A DNA stretch of 64,000 bases. Source: Hondaea fermentalgiana (Eukaryota > Sar > Bigyra > Thraustochytrida > Thraustochytriidae). Shown one piece after another: positions 1 through 11,026 of the stretch (position 1 is its first letter; every line of letters begins with the position of its first letter). The stretch spans positions 1 through 64,000 of the forward strand of contig NPFB01000129.1 in NCBI GenBank assembly GCA_014084085.1, in the 5' to 3' direction. The translations under genes and the position numbers were made by a program. The notes under the pieces are model-generated. The model saw only the letters and a list, made by a program, of their open reading frames with translations, was not told the DNA's origin and made no database searches.

Positions 1-743
1 CAAAATTGCCTCCGATTCTTGTGAGCATGCTTCGAGCGAGGGACCCCGTGTCAACGGACCCCGTGTCACGTCGTGCATACAGGCTGGCTTCCCGGACAAA
101 CGACCGGCGTCTGTCTGTGTAGAACGAACGAACCACGCGCCCGCGCGGAGCTTCTGCGCGAGCTCGGCGCGGCGGCAGAGGCGACCTCGTGTAAAATGAA
201 GACCATTTCCACCGACCACTGAGCATCCATCATAAACCACGAACGAGACGCTTCACTTGCTGAACGAGATGGTCGCCAGGATGGTCAAGGTTGTCGCATC
301 ATGAAATAACAAGGTCGACATAAAGTGTTAGATTCAGCGTTTCAGAGGCACGTATATTTAGCTTTTGGCAAGGCTGGTAGCAGCCGTGCCCGACATCGAC
401 GACGATGTCCGCTGCACACGCCATGTCGGATGGCCGCAATCCCCTTTCCACCAGCTTGGCAATTGAAGTGAAACGAGTTGACCTTGACACTCTCGTCCTT
501 CCAATCAATCATGAACGACTCGCAAAAAGAGGAACAAGAGGGAAATATTTCGAGTTTATTTGTCGCCAAAGGGGCATCGGTTCATCAAACCTCGGCATGC
601 CCCATGATACATCAAGTATCGTGTGAAAAAAAGAGACGTGCTGAGTGCAGAGAGCTGCTGTTGGAATGATACTCAAAGACAACGTTCGCTCTGCGTAAAC
701 AGACTTGTTGACGCGCCAACGTTTGTGAAAAGTAAATGGAATC
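1..743. other. Intergenic DNA at window start, no supported gene
   Basis: No convincing coding region is visible; short ORFs here overlap one another on both strands and resemble no family. A 13-bp direct repeat (ggaccccgtgtca) occurs at 41-53 and 56-68. The stretch next to 743 lies just past the stop codon of the minus-strand TIR-like/NACHT/WD40 gene and should contain its 3' UTR. A neighbouring gene may lie just outside the window. Confidence 0.6.
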
Positions 744-1748
744 TTAAAGCATTTGACTTGAAGTGGGCGGATCGGAGTTGCTGGCAAGACGCAGAATATG
801 GAGCGCGCCGCTCTCATCAAACAGAGCAAGCGAGTCAGTAACTGCGCCGTTGGGGCTGTGCAAAAGACGCTGAACAGGACTTGGTAGCGTCATGTAAGCG
901 CCTGTTCCGCGGTGCTCGACGCGTTTGCCGCCAGCAGACACGGCCCAGAGCCTTTGTGTCTCGGCATCGTCGGCGTCGTCGTCGCCGCGGAGAGCTTCCT
1001 CGGACACCGCGACTCCTGCAAGGGAGTCGCTCAAGAGTTCCGAGGTTTCGCGACTCCACTCGCGGCACGACCCGCTGCTGCAAATGGTAATGAGTTTGTC
1101 GTCATCCACCTTGACCCTTGTGACCATGCTGTCGTGGCCTTCGAGTACGGCAACACATTCGTTCGTCTCTCGAAGCCAGACGCGGGCGGTACGGTCCTTG
1201 CTCCCCGTGAGAATAATCTCATCATCCATGTCGATACAGCGCACGAGGCCGCGGTGGCCAACGAGTTCTTGGCTCGAAAAGGTCTCTCGTGAAAAAACCT
1301 GCACGGAGCCACTCGCGAGGGCCGCGACAATGAGTGAATCATCCATGGCCAGGTCCCAGACGTCGTCGCACGGTAGCGTGCGTACAGGCAGACCGGTTTC
1401 TGCATCCCAAAGCCTAATGCTGCCCTTGGCTGCGCTCACAATAAGGTTTGCTTCCTTGTCGCGACCGACAAAGGAGACTGGGTGTTCATGACGGCCCCAG
1501 GGGCGATGGACCTCGCGCAGCGTATCTTTACCGCCGGGGAGTAGCAGGGTGTTTCCGTCCACGGCAAGGTGCGTTGGCGTGTTGCTTGCAAGAAAGACTT
1601 TGTGGACAAAGGCGCCCGTGGAGAGAGACCAAATGTGAATGTGCTGCGCGTCTGCCGAGACGGCGAGGCCGTCCGCCACCACATCAAAGGCGACAACGCC
1701 CAGCTTGTGTCCATCGTACTCGAGCAGGCAGACTGCGGTTTCCTCATT

Positions 1749-1790
<42 letters not shown>

Positions 1791-4700
1791 TTCGTCGTCG
1801 TTGTCTTCGTCCAAAGGTGGGACTACCTTCCAGATGCGAACGACGCGGTCATCGAGGCCGCAGGTGACAAGTGTGGCGCCATGCAGACGGACGGTCGTGA
1901 GCGAGGTCTCGCGGGTCTTGATACGCCTCCGAGGCGTGTCGTCACCATGAGCAATATCCCCACGGTAGTGCAGGTAGGCAGCGCCGTCGGCGCGGCCAAC
2001 CGCGACCCAGGTATCATCAATGTCGAGAGCCACGACAGGCGAGGTGGACGACTGGATGACGCGCACGCACTTGTGCGAGGCGCGCGACCAAAACATGACA
2101 CAGCCGTCCTTGGCCCCGCTCACAATATAGCTCTCTGTGAGGCAAACCTTGGTGACCTCGTTAGAGTGTCCGCGCAAGGTGTGCAAGCAGGCGCCCGAGG
2201 CGAGCGACCATACCTTAATGGTGCGATCGACCGACCCGCTCACCAAGACATCGTCGTCCATGGCCAGGGTGTTGCAAATGCCATCGTGACCGCGAAAGAT
2301 GCGAAGGGTTTTTAAAGTGGAGCGGCTGTATACCCGAAGCGTTGAGGCGGCGTGCATGGCAACGAGATCGCCCCAGACGACAGCGGCCTGGACGTTGGTG
2401 ACCGGTGCGTACTGAAAGGGTTCGAGCTCTGGGCTAGCGCTGAGGCTTGGAGCTACGGTTTGCAGCCAGACTTCGGGCGCAAACTCTTCGAGGTTGACGC
2501 GCATCGAGTGCCCAGGGGGCAGACGCCCGACCATTTGCGCGGCCAGCTCCGTGGGGTCGCGTTCAATGACGTCGGCAGCCTCTTCAAGTGCGCGAACCAC
2601 GTCGGCGCATTCACGAAGGCTAGGCGAGTTGATGACGGAGTCGTGGTCATAGGTGTCGGCAGTTTGCGTCACTTCGACGAGAGAGCCCACCCCGCTTGAA
2701 GAGGAAAGCGAGGTCACGGACCGCCGGGGCTCAGCTTCCGGTTCGCCACGGGGTGGCGCAAAGACATCAGATGCCGCCGCGTCGAAAAAGGTCTCCTTGC
2801 AGTCCTTGACGAAGCTGTGCGGGGACACGTTGAGCAGGCGAAAGGTGTAGCTCAAGAGCTCAAAGTCACCAATGATGCGGGCGGCCACGGAGCGCAGATT
2901 GGCGCGGCAGAGATGGTAGACAGCGTTACGGGCTGCGGTTTCGTCGTTAATGTAGTTGTTGCGAAAGATGCTGGAGAGCGCGTAATGTCCCGCGAGCGGG
3001 TCGATGCGAAGATCCTCGGGGGTGTCGGGCTGCATGAGGATTTTGGCGATGGAGCTGTGGACAAAGCGGACCTTGTCCTCGACAAGGTCAAAGAGCGGGT
3101 CCATGTCTGCGACTGTGAGAAAAGGGACGGCGTCGGCGGCAAGTCGTAGCGGTATTGGCTCGCGCGCCACGCAGACCGCGGCAAGCATGTCGCGGCGCAT
3201 TTGCATGTCGACGCCGTCACCGACGAACTTGCGCAGGAGCATGGTCAGGTACGCTGATTGGTCCGTAGGGACCTCTTTCAGGCCACGGACAGTCTTTTCT
3301 GCCGTGAGAAACCGCGCGCGCAAAAAGAGACCCCGCGCGCGCTCTCTGGCCACCGTTGCAGCGTGCCGTGGAAGGCGGGACAGGTAAGTACGCAGAAACA
3401 GCTCGATATCGGCCTGATTCTTTTGCTGCTCGAGGTCGATCTCCATCGTGACAAAGGGCGCGGCCAAGGAGGGGGTCTGGCTCGAGAGGCTCACCACGGT
3501 GCCCAACCAAGGCGGCATAAAGTTATCCCACTTGTTGTGCAAGAGGTCGAGCAGGGACCGGGCGTCATGGGGGCCGAGTTCCTCGATGCCATCAAGTACA
3601 ATGTACGCTTTGCCCTTGGGCTTGATGGGCAAGTACCGCAACGGTGCTGCAATCCATTTTTTGAAGAGTTGTTTGCGTCCAAGCGTTTTGGGGGGGGCAT
3701 TCTCGGTATTCTCGCGTTGCAAGATGGCGTCGAGGGCTTCGTGGAAGCCAGGGATGGTCCCGCAGAGTTGGGCTGCGAGGGTGCGTACCATGCTTTCGAC
3801 GGAGCAACTCGCGGCATCTTCGCGTCGAAAGAAATAGGCGCCGGCCACGAGCGGCGGCATATCGTAGGAGAAACTCCCGAGGCTGACCACGGTGGCATTG
3901 CTGCGGCGCGAGGCGCGCATGGAGAATCGTTGCATGAGCGACTTGCGTTTGCCTGTTCCCGCCTCTTCCTCTGGACTGCCATCTGGTCCGTGCATTCGAC
4001 CCGAGGCAATGCCAGGCTCCGAGGATGCGCCGTGAGAGCCAGCATCAGAGGCAACTGATGCCACCGCTGCTGATGTGGAGAATTCGGGATCGGGAATGAT
4101 GTCTTCTCCCGCTGCCGCAGTCGTGCTACTGGCTTCTCCTTGGTCATCGTCGTCATTGTTGTTGTTGCTGTTGTTCTTGTTGCCATCATCATTGTCGTCG
4201 TCGTCGTCGTCGTCGTCGTCGTTGGTCCGATGCGAGACGCTTGGCGAGGGTTTGCGCGCAAAGAGCTCATCAAGAGCCTGGGCCGTCAAGGTCGTCTCGG
4301 GCTGGGACGGCACAGCTAGCTCGCGAAAGGTTGACGCCGGATTGTGCAGCAGACCTCGTAGGCAGAATTGGGCGAGAAAGACGGACTTGCCCGCGCCCGA
4401 GGGCGCCTGTAGCGAGACGCGGGCGGCGCGTCCTCCGTTCGAGGCCTCGCGAAGCTTGTCGACGAGCACCGTGTGCAGCCAGCTGCGCGTGCCCGCGAGG
4501 GCCTCGTCCGAGATGCGGCGGACTGTGCGGAGCATGCTGGCCGATCTTTCCTTGTCGGCAAGATTGGCGCTCGCAGGTACGCTCTTGAGGACGCCTTGAT
4601 CCTCGGCCTTCTCCAAGAGGTCCATGAGTTGGTCCATGGCCTCATGGACCTTGGCGTTGGACGTGAGGTCAACGATGGGCCTGGCGCCAAAGGCCTCGCG

Positions 4701-5066
4701 CAGACGGCGCGGCCACGTCTTTCTGTCCAGCAGCGAGGGGTCGAGAATGACAGGGACGGTGCGCGCCGTGCCGCGTAGCATGGTACCCAAGGTAAAGTCG
4801 AGCATTTCCTCGGCGCCGCCGGCCGTCGTGGACGTTCCGCTGACATAGTCCACGTACGTTTGGGTGACGAGCGGCACGAAGAAGTGGGCCAGGTCCATGG
4901 ACGCGCGCGGTTCGTCCTCCTCTTCGCCCGACCTGTCGAGGACCTTGACCCTCCCGTCTTCCCTCAGCGCGCTCACAAAGGCCTCGGCCAGCTGCAGGTA
5001 CGCCATGTCCCTGGCGGGCGCCTCAGCCGGCGACACCCGCGACACGTACACATTCACCGCGCGCAT
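744..5066 (-). CDS. TIR-like / NACHT / WD40-repeat STAND protein (NLR-like)
   Basis: A 1440-residue protein with the layout of a signal-transducing STAND NTPase, probably cytoplasmic. Residues 1-155 resemble a TIR fold: an initial VYVSR strand, then FFVPLVTQTY, a charged helix at 86-97 and TVPVILDP. A NACHT-type NTPase follows, with Walker A SGAGKS (223-228), a FFRRED strand near 410 and a Walker B-like IVLDGIEEL near 489. WD40 repeats occupy about 905-1400, with GH...D...W spacing and phrases such as LVSGSVDRTIKVW. About 170 residues, including Asp/Asn runs near 277-305, are inserted between Walker A and the FFRR strand; a second acidic run near 1090-1108 interrupts the WD40 region. The plant-type TIR NADase Glu is not clearly present. 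By analogy with NWD1 and fungal HET-E proteins, WD40 would sense and TIR would signal; that is inference. The ATG at 5064-5066 is the first in frame. Confidence 0.85.
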
Positions 5067-7046
5067 CTCTCCTCCTCCTTTGGCTCCTCCTTTTTCTCCT
5101 CCTCGCCCTCGCCTCGCCCGCCCTGCCCGTCGCGCGTCGCGTGCACGTGCACGTGCCGCGGCGATGCGCTCTCCGCCTTCTTCTCCCTCCTGCCCTAGTT
5201 AGCGAGAGAGGCACGGGAGAAGAGGCAGGAGCAGGGACCACCTCCTCCTCCTGGCCGCCGTCCACGCGCGCGCGCGCGCGAGCGAGCGAGGGAGGGAGGG
5301 AGGGAAGGGGGGGCGGGGTAGCCGCGCGGCGGCGCGAGCGGGCCGGGCGTTGCCGGGCGCGGCCGCGCCGCTGGTCTGCTGCTGCAACTGCAGGTACAGC
5401 GAGGGGCGTGCGCGATCAAGCAAGCGAGCGTGCGAGCGAGTGCTCCTTCCCGCTCTCCCTCTTTGGGCCGCCGCGCTGGCCCTCTCCTCTACTCTCCTCT
5501 CTGGCGTCTGCTCTTCGAGTCTGCTCTGCAGCTGCACCAGCCACGAGCAGCAGCAGCGGCCACGCAGCTGCGGCCTCAAGTCGTCGGAGAACGCGGACTG
5601 CGCCGTGTAGTGCCAAAGTCGGCCAGGTGGTGCAAGTACGTAAGTGCCTGGGTATAACCAAAGTGCCTGGCAACCAATGGCGACTGGAGCAACATGGCAA
5701 CAGCAGCAAACGGCGGCGGCAACTGCAACAAAATGATGGAAATAATAGGGACGGACGGCCATGCACGTGCCGCGTTTCGCACATGTCTGTCTGTGTGTGC
5801 GCGTGTGTGTGCGTGGACGCTATGAGTCGTAATAAGGGAGTTAGGAATGTCACGACAGGCGCAGGTGCAGGTAGTGGCGGCCACTGGGGGCTTGTATTGG
5901 CAGCTGGCTGCTGGGATGCGCCAAATGTAAAGTCAGCCAAGATTGGGCTGTCGACCTGATCCAAGATCGGCCTTCATCTGGCTGTTCGCTCGCATCTTCG
6001 TCTATAGAATCTATCCCTTCCCATCACCAGCTGCAGCGAGCCAACCTCAACTACAAAGTTCAACCTGGCAGGCCGTTCTCGGAAACAACGCCCGCGGCGG
6101 CGCGTTGCGCAGCGACACCACGACGTCGTCCTCCCTCCGTCTCCCGCGCAGCTGCAGGTTGCTGCTTCTGCGGCAGGTTCTCCATCTCGTTTCTGCTCCT
6201 GCTCCCCCAAGTTCTCGCTCCCGCTCCCGTCGCCGTGACTTCTCTCCTCCAGCACATCGCGGTCGTCTTTTCTCCGTCCGTCGGCGGCCCTCGCCTCCTC
6301 CGCGGCGCGAGCCGTGCAGAACCCGAGGTCTACTTATTTCGTTAGGCCTGCGGCAGAACGAACTTGGATCATCGAGCGCGGAAATTCGAAATAGCAGAAC
6401 TGCAAGAGCGGGAGCGAAGACAGCGGCCGCGGATCCCCGTCCGTGCGAGTGCGAGCGCTCGTTTCCTGCGTGCCTCCCCTCCTTCCTTCCTTCGCTCGGG
6501 CCAGCGCCCGTGCGCTCGACCGCGACGCGACTGCCGCTGCCGCGCGCCTGAACCGCGGCTTCGCAGCCACCGGCCGCGCGAGAGGGACGGAGGAGGAAGG
6601 CGCCGCGAGCACCGCATCGACCTGGCCGGCGCTCCTCACTCACTCTTTCCCTTCATCCACCTGCCCAAGTCCCCATCCCGGCCCGCCACGCTCGCAGCCC
6701 GCCCCTCCAGCGCCGCGCCTCCTCGCTGCAGCTGCGCTCTCCTCGGCCCACGCGGAGCGCGCGTGCGTCGCCGCTTGCCCGGGCGCCGCGAGAACGTGGC
6801 TCGGGCCGGCGGGCTGCACTGGCTGAGCGGGCGAGAGACAGCGCGAGGAGGAGAGGAAGCAACCCGGAGACGAGCAGGACGAGCAGCTGGCCAGGCCGAG
6901 CCAAGCAAACAAGCAAACCAGCAGACCAGCAAACAAGCAAACAGCAAGCAAACTTTCCTGCACAGCGAGCGCGACACAGCAAGCGGCGGCAGCAGACCCA
7001 GAGCCAGAGTCGCTTCGACGCGCGAGACACGCCCGCCGGGACCAGG
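5067..7046. other. Long intergenic region, putative divergent promoter region
   Basis: About 2 kb separates the minus-strand TIR-like/NACHT/WD40 start from the next plus-strand ORF. It is GC-rich and low in complexity: a (CG)n/(CGAG)n run near 5263-5290, a G-rich tract at 5290-5318, (GT)n near 5780-5815, and AAGCAAAC-type repeats near 6900-6955. Overlapping ORFs on both strands are rich in Arg, Ala, Pro and Ser, as expected from GC-rich noncoding sequence. I see no gene. Confidence 0.6.
5290..5318 (+). repeat. G-rich tract with G-quadruplex potential
   Basis: Six runs of three or more G occur within 29 bases (5290-5292, 5294-5296, 5298-5300, 5302-5304, 5307-5313, 5315-5318) with loops of one or two bases. 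This satisfies the usual G-quadruplex pattern. It lies about 225-250 bases upstream of the TIR-like/NACHT/WD40 start codon, on the strand opposite that gene's coding strand. Any regulatory role is inference. Confidence 0.6.
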
Positions 7047-7349
7047 ATGCAGTGCTTCCCGCTGGCCTCCTCGCTGATGCGGCTCGGCAAGCCGCGGCGC
7101 AAGACCGAGAAGCGAGACACGGCGCTCTCGGTTGGCTCATGCGACACCCTCGCGAGCCACGAGACGGGGTTTTCGGGCGGAGGGACGCGCATGCGCGGGG
7201 ACAGCTGGGCCAACATGGACATGGAGAGCCTCGCCGAGCTCAGGGAGCGCTTGCTCCTGGAAAAGCAGCAGCAGGCCAAGCGCAAGCAGTCGCAGCAGAG
7301 CGGATTCGCACACGGACAGAGCCAGGTGCAGCACACAGGGGACCGATGA
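7047..7349 (+). CDS. Small hypothetical protein, 100 aa (uncertain)
   Basis: An ATG-initiated ORF follows a long region without competing genes. The product is basic and has no recognisable domain. Residues 57-80 would form a charged, Gln-rich helix (ELRERLLLEKQQQ followed by KRKQ). The N-terminal half is Ser/Thr/Gly-rich with no signal peptide or membrane segment. It is shorter and less compositionally distinctive than the other genes here, so it may be a chance ORF or the end of a longer spliced gene. Confidence 0.35.
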   Translation: MQCFPLASSLMRLGKPRRKTEKRDTALSVGSCDTLASHETGFSGGGTRMRGDSWANMDMESLAELRERLLLEKQQQAKRKQSQQSGFAHGQSQVQHTGDR

Positions 7350-7994
7350 CGAGCGGCCCTGCCCCCCCCCCCCCTCCGCCAGCACGGCGCCCGCCTGAAC
7401 AAGACAAAATGAACATCAACACCCGGTGCCGCCGGCACGAGGAACGACCTGCCATGTGCGAAACCGAGTCGACGCGGGCGAAACCATGCGAAACGGAGAG
7501 TATAGTATAGCACCAAGTCTACTGCAACAATACGAAACGAAACGAAACGGCCAGGCCTAGCCCAGTACGTAGTACTAAAAAGCCACCATCCCATTTTTTC
7601 ATCATCCATGTTTCTCGTTACCAAAGGCAAGCAGGCAGGCCCAGACCATCTCAACAAACAACAAAGAAAGGAAGAAATCTCGTTTGCCAACAAAGTAACG
7701 TCGTAGGTAGAAATGGCAACAGCGAACGGACAAAAAAATCAAACATTTATTATAATCGAGACAGAAAAGAGAACGAGCGCGATGCTAAGACTACATGATG
7801 GACGGCGCGCAGACGGTTTCGGAAACGACCGACTTTTCTCTCGTTCGCCGTGCTCTTGCTTGCGAAAGGCTGCACCGATCGATCGAATGAGGAGCTTTTC
7901 CTGTTTCATGTGCCCCCTTTTCATTTTCAAACAATTTTCATTTGCTCGCTTCCTCCCTCAGTCATTCATCTCATTCACGCACGCACACGCGCGC
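7350..7994. other. Intergenic DNA between convergent ORFs
   Basis: No gene is seen. It holds a run of 13 C (7362-7374) and several AAACG repeats near 7530-7548. It probably contains the 3' UTRs of the small plus-strand ORF and of the minus-strand Nudix gene. Confidence 0.55.
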
Positions 7995-9539
7995 TCACAC
8001 AGGCAGATCTTCGGGACTTGACACCAAGATTGCCGGAGAGCCCGGAATGTCCTTGTCTTGAAATCGTGATGAGAGGCGGCCACGGGAAGACGAGAGCCCA
8101 CTACGTGAGGAGATGCGCCTCTTCTCATCCTCCTCCTCCATCTCGTTTTCGTTTCCGTTTTCGTCATTATCCTCCTCCTCTTCCTCGAGACCGATTTGAT
8201 CTTCCCAGGAATCCACGCTCCCACTCATCGGCTCCTCACTACGGACGCGCATGAGCGCCGCCAATGGGCCTTCGTGAACGCTGTAAGATGTCGAAGAGAG
8301 ATGCTTGTCAAACGGGTCAAGATACTGCATGAGCGCGTAGCGGTGAGCCGAGCCAATGCCGTGACCATATGCCAAATTAAAGCCCGTGATCTCGTTGCAC
8401 CGCACACTTGTGCGGCGGAACTCGCCGACACTGTTGCCTTCCTCATCCTCCTCCATAAAAGCCACGGCAGGAACCTCTACATCACCGCAGTCGCCGTGAT
8501 TCGCAACGGCGAGCCACGTAGACTCGGGCAAAAGGGCAAGCTTGGCGACCTCCTCTTTTTGCAAATTGAGATTGCTCCAGTCAAAGCCAGCGGGGCCAGT
8601 CAAGGCGTCTGCAGAGTAAACGAGCATGAGAAATTGAAGTTCTCGCGAAGGCAAAACCTCTTGCCAGCAAGCGCGCAACTTGAGCGTCGCGGGCTTCACG
8701 CTGAGACCCGTTTCCTCCATGAACTCGCGCGAAGCCCCGGCCTCGAGCGACTCACGGGCCTCAACATGACCGCCAGGAAAAACCCACAAACCATTGTAGG
8801 TTCCACCTTTGTGTCGCGTCACGCGCTGGGTAATGATCAGGTGCGGTTCGCCCTCGTACATGACGCGCGGAATTACTACTGCCGCCACGCGAACCACGGG
8901 AGACACGATGCCGCACCGCATGAGCGGCTTCGTGTACGCGTGATGACAGCTCATGAGCGTGCGAATGAGCGTACCAATTTTAGTTTGACGGTAAGAGTAC
9001 GAGCCAGCCGGGACAATTTGTAAGGATAGGTCATCGGTGTCATCTTCGAGAGCGTCGAGCCAGTCAAACGCCTGCACCGCCGAAATGGTCACATCAAAGG
9101 TGCTGGCGTCCTGGCGCACGACCAGAAGTGGGCGATTGATGGCAACTTCGGCGCGCCGGAACATGTCCAGGCCGTAGCGTGCCAACTCCTTTTCTCCACT
9201 TGGCCTTTTCACGTACACGACGGGCCGACGGTTCTCGAGAGGGCCGTCCATGAGGTCCAGCGGCAGCACCGGGTACGAGAGCTCGCGTTGCAGGGCATGC
9301 GAGTTTGGGGAGAGATGCGTGGCCCGCGAGCCGAGCTGCTCCGGCGTCGGGGGGGGTCTCGGTTGGACTTTGTCTAGGTGCGATAAGATGGTTTGCGACC
9401 CGTTCTTCCTCGAATGCGACGGTGCCGTCGACGGCGTCAGCTCCAAGCCGCTCGGATCTTCGGCCGCGCCGCCGGACGGCTGTCGTCGCCGCCCCGCGCT
9501 CGTGCTGGCCCTGGAGAGCCCGGTCGCCGTCGTTGCCAT
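7995..9539 (-). CDS. Nudix hydrolase domain protein
   Basis: A 514-residue protein carrying a complete Nudix box: G257, E263, then R271-E272 and E275-E276 with G278, in the GX5EX7REUXEEXGU pattern. It should hydrolyse a nucleoside-diphosphate-linked substrate using divalent metal bound by the box glutamates. The catalytic domain spans about 215-345, introduced by RVAAVVIPRV and closed by AFMEEDEEG. Residues 95-210 upstream, including SCHHAYTKPL, may be a family-specific N-terminal domain. The order is broadly like NUDT17-type proteins, but I would not assign a substrate. The tail from about 430 is very acidic, then Ser/Arg-rich, and probably disordered. There is no signal peptide. The start is the ATG at 9537-9539. 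Confidence 0.85.
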   Translation of the reverse strand: MATTATGLSRASTSAGRRRQPSGGAAEDPSGLELTPSTAPSHSRKNGSQTILSHLDKVQPRPPPTPEQLGSRATHLSPNSHALQRELSYPVLPLDLMDGPLENRRPVVYVKRPSGEKELARYGLDMFRRAEVAINRPLLVVRQDASTFDVTISAVQAFDWLDALEDDTDDLSLQIVPAGSYSYRQTKIGTLIRTLMSCHHAYTKPLMRCGIVSPVVRVAAVVIPRVMYEGEPHLIITQRVTRHKGGTYNGLWVFPGGHVEARESLEAGASREFMEETGLSVKPATLKLRACWQEVLPSRELQFLMLVYSADALTGPAGFDWSNLNLQKEEVAKLALLPESTWLAVANHGDCGDVEVPAVAFMEEDEEGNSVGEFRRTSVRCNEITGFNLAYGHGIGSAHRYALMQYLDPFDKHLSSTSYSVHEGPLAALMRVRSEEPMSGSVDSWEDQIGLEEEEEDNDENGNENEMEEEDEKRRISSRSGLSSSRGRLSSRFQDKDIPGSPAILVSSPEDLPV

Positions 9540-10786
9540 CCTCGCGTTTCTTTTCTCCGCTCTTTCCTCTCTTCCCTTCCCTTGCGCGCGAGTCCGCCTC
9601 GCCTACTCGCAGCTTCTCCTCTTTCCCCCTGTCGCCCTCCCCGTATGCTCGCGCTCTTGGCCGAGCTCGCGCTTGCGATCTCTGGTCAAGTTGCGGCTCT
9701 GTATTGCCTTTTGCACGTGCTGCGCGCTCGCGCTGGCCATGGTGGCTGGCACGTGCAAAGCAGGCTGCGCTTTTTTTTCTTTACGCTCTTCAAGTTCCCG
9801 GCCTCCGTATATACGCCACTTGCATCCTGCGATAGCCCACTGTGCGCGCCGCGCCGCCACTGACTTATATACCTTCTCTTCCTACTCTGCCACTACAACA
9901 CAACGCCCCCCCCGCGGGCTTCGTGCGTCATCGCACCGCCGGAGATGCGCCCCGCCCCTCTCCGCCGCCTCGCAGCACGCGCCGCGCCAGCCGCAGCCGC
10001 AGCCGGCCCCAGCCAGCAGCAGGCAGGCGGGCAGGCATGCCAAGTTGAACACAAGCCACGCTCGCTAGCTTATCCAAGCCAAGCTGCTAAGCCGAGGTTG
10101 GGACGCGCTGCGCTGCGCTCGCAAACGCAAACGCGAACGCGAGCGCCGCACGCAACTGCGCGCTGGCCGGTTCGTCCTCGGCCCTCGGCGCCCGTGTCGA
10201 CGCGCCGGCCGTTCTCGCCGCGTAGCGAGGCGCTCGCCGCGCCGCGCAGCGAGGGGTCGCAGAGCGCAGCCTTGAGAAACGAGGAGTGTGCACCTTGTAA
10301 TGGGAAGCCCGAGTCGCGGACGCCAAGGCCTGAAAAGCTGTATGAGCCTTTGCAAGATTTCCGTCGCGCAAGGGGGGCTCGTGTGCAGGCTGCCGGCCAG
10401 CGAATCGACTCGAGAATGCAGCCGCCTTGATGGCATTGGATGGGGGATGGGATGCTTGGAGTCGAATATCGGTCGGCGAACGCACGCGAGAGGGGGGGGG
10501 GGGGGGGGATTGTGTAATTTGCAAATTGGGACACAGAGAAAGGAATGACGCTGGATTCGAGTCCATCGACGCGTCTCGCTCACGCCTCCTTGCCACCCTT
10601 TTCAGCTCGCTTTTTTCTGCCTTTCTGGATCTAGGGGTCAAGTGGAAAAGTGATCAAAGGGGGAAAAGAAAAGGGAAGGGGGGAGGGCTGGTGGCTAGAA
10701 AAAAGTTGCATCCGCCGCCTCTTTGTCCCCTTTGTTAGTTCCTTTGCCATCGCTTCGACTGAACTCGAAGCTAGAATGGCAGGACA
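9540..10786. other. Gene-poor intergenic DNA
   Basis: No supportable gene. Overlapping ORFs on both strands are Arg/Ala/Ser/Pro-rich, matching GC-rich noncoding DNA. A 17-base G run lies at 10492-10508. The first few hundred bases are upstream of the minus-strand Nudix gene and should include its promoter. Confidence 0.5.
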
Positions 10787-10926
10787 ACTCGACGCGCGGA
10801 CTTGAGCCACAGCAGAGACGAAAATCGATCTCCCCCTCCCCCCTTTTCGAATAAAGTGGAGAACGGTAGAATGACTCGACGCGCGGACTTGAGCCACAGC
10901 AGAGACGAAAATCGATCTCCCCCTCC
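10787..10926. repeat. 87-bp tandem repeat running into an assembly gap
   Basis: A unit starting actcgacgcgcggactt at 10787 recurs at 10874, giving an 87-bp period. The second copy is identical over its visible 53 bases, then is cut by the run of N. Continuation of the repeat is the likely reason the assembly broke here, so the true array length is unknown. Confidence 0.85.
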
Positions 10927-11026
10927 NNNNNNNNNNNNNNNNNNNNNNNNNNNNNNNNNNNNNNNNNNNNNNNNNNNNNNNNNNNNNNNNNNNNNNNNNN
11001 NNNNNNNNNNNNNNNNNNNNNNNNNN
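10927..11026. other. Assembly gap (100 N)
   Basis: Exactly 100 N, the conventional placeholder for a gap of unknown size. Frames spanning it are not meaningful. Confidence 0.98.

Noticed and set aside
5141..5959. Long plus-strand ORF upstream of the receptor gene
   Set aside because: Arg/Ala/Ser-rich throughout, overlapped by similar ORFs on the other strand, no domain or transition from low complexity. Typical of GC-rich noncoding DNA.
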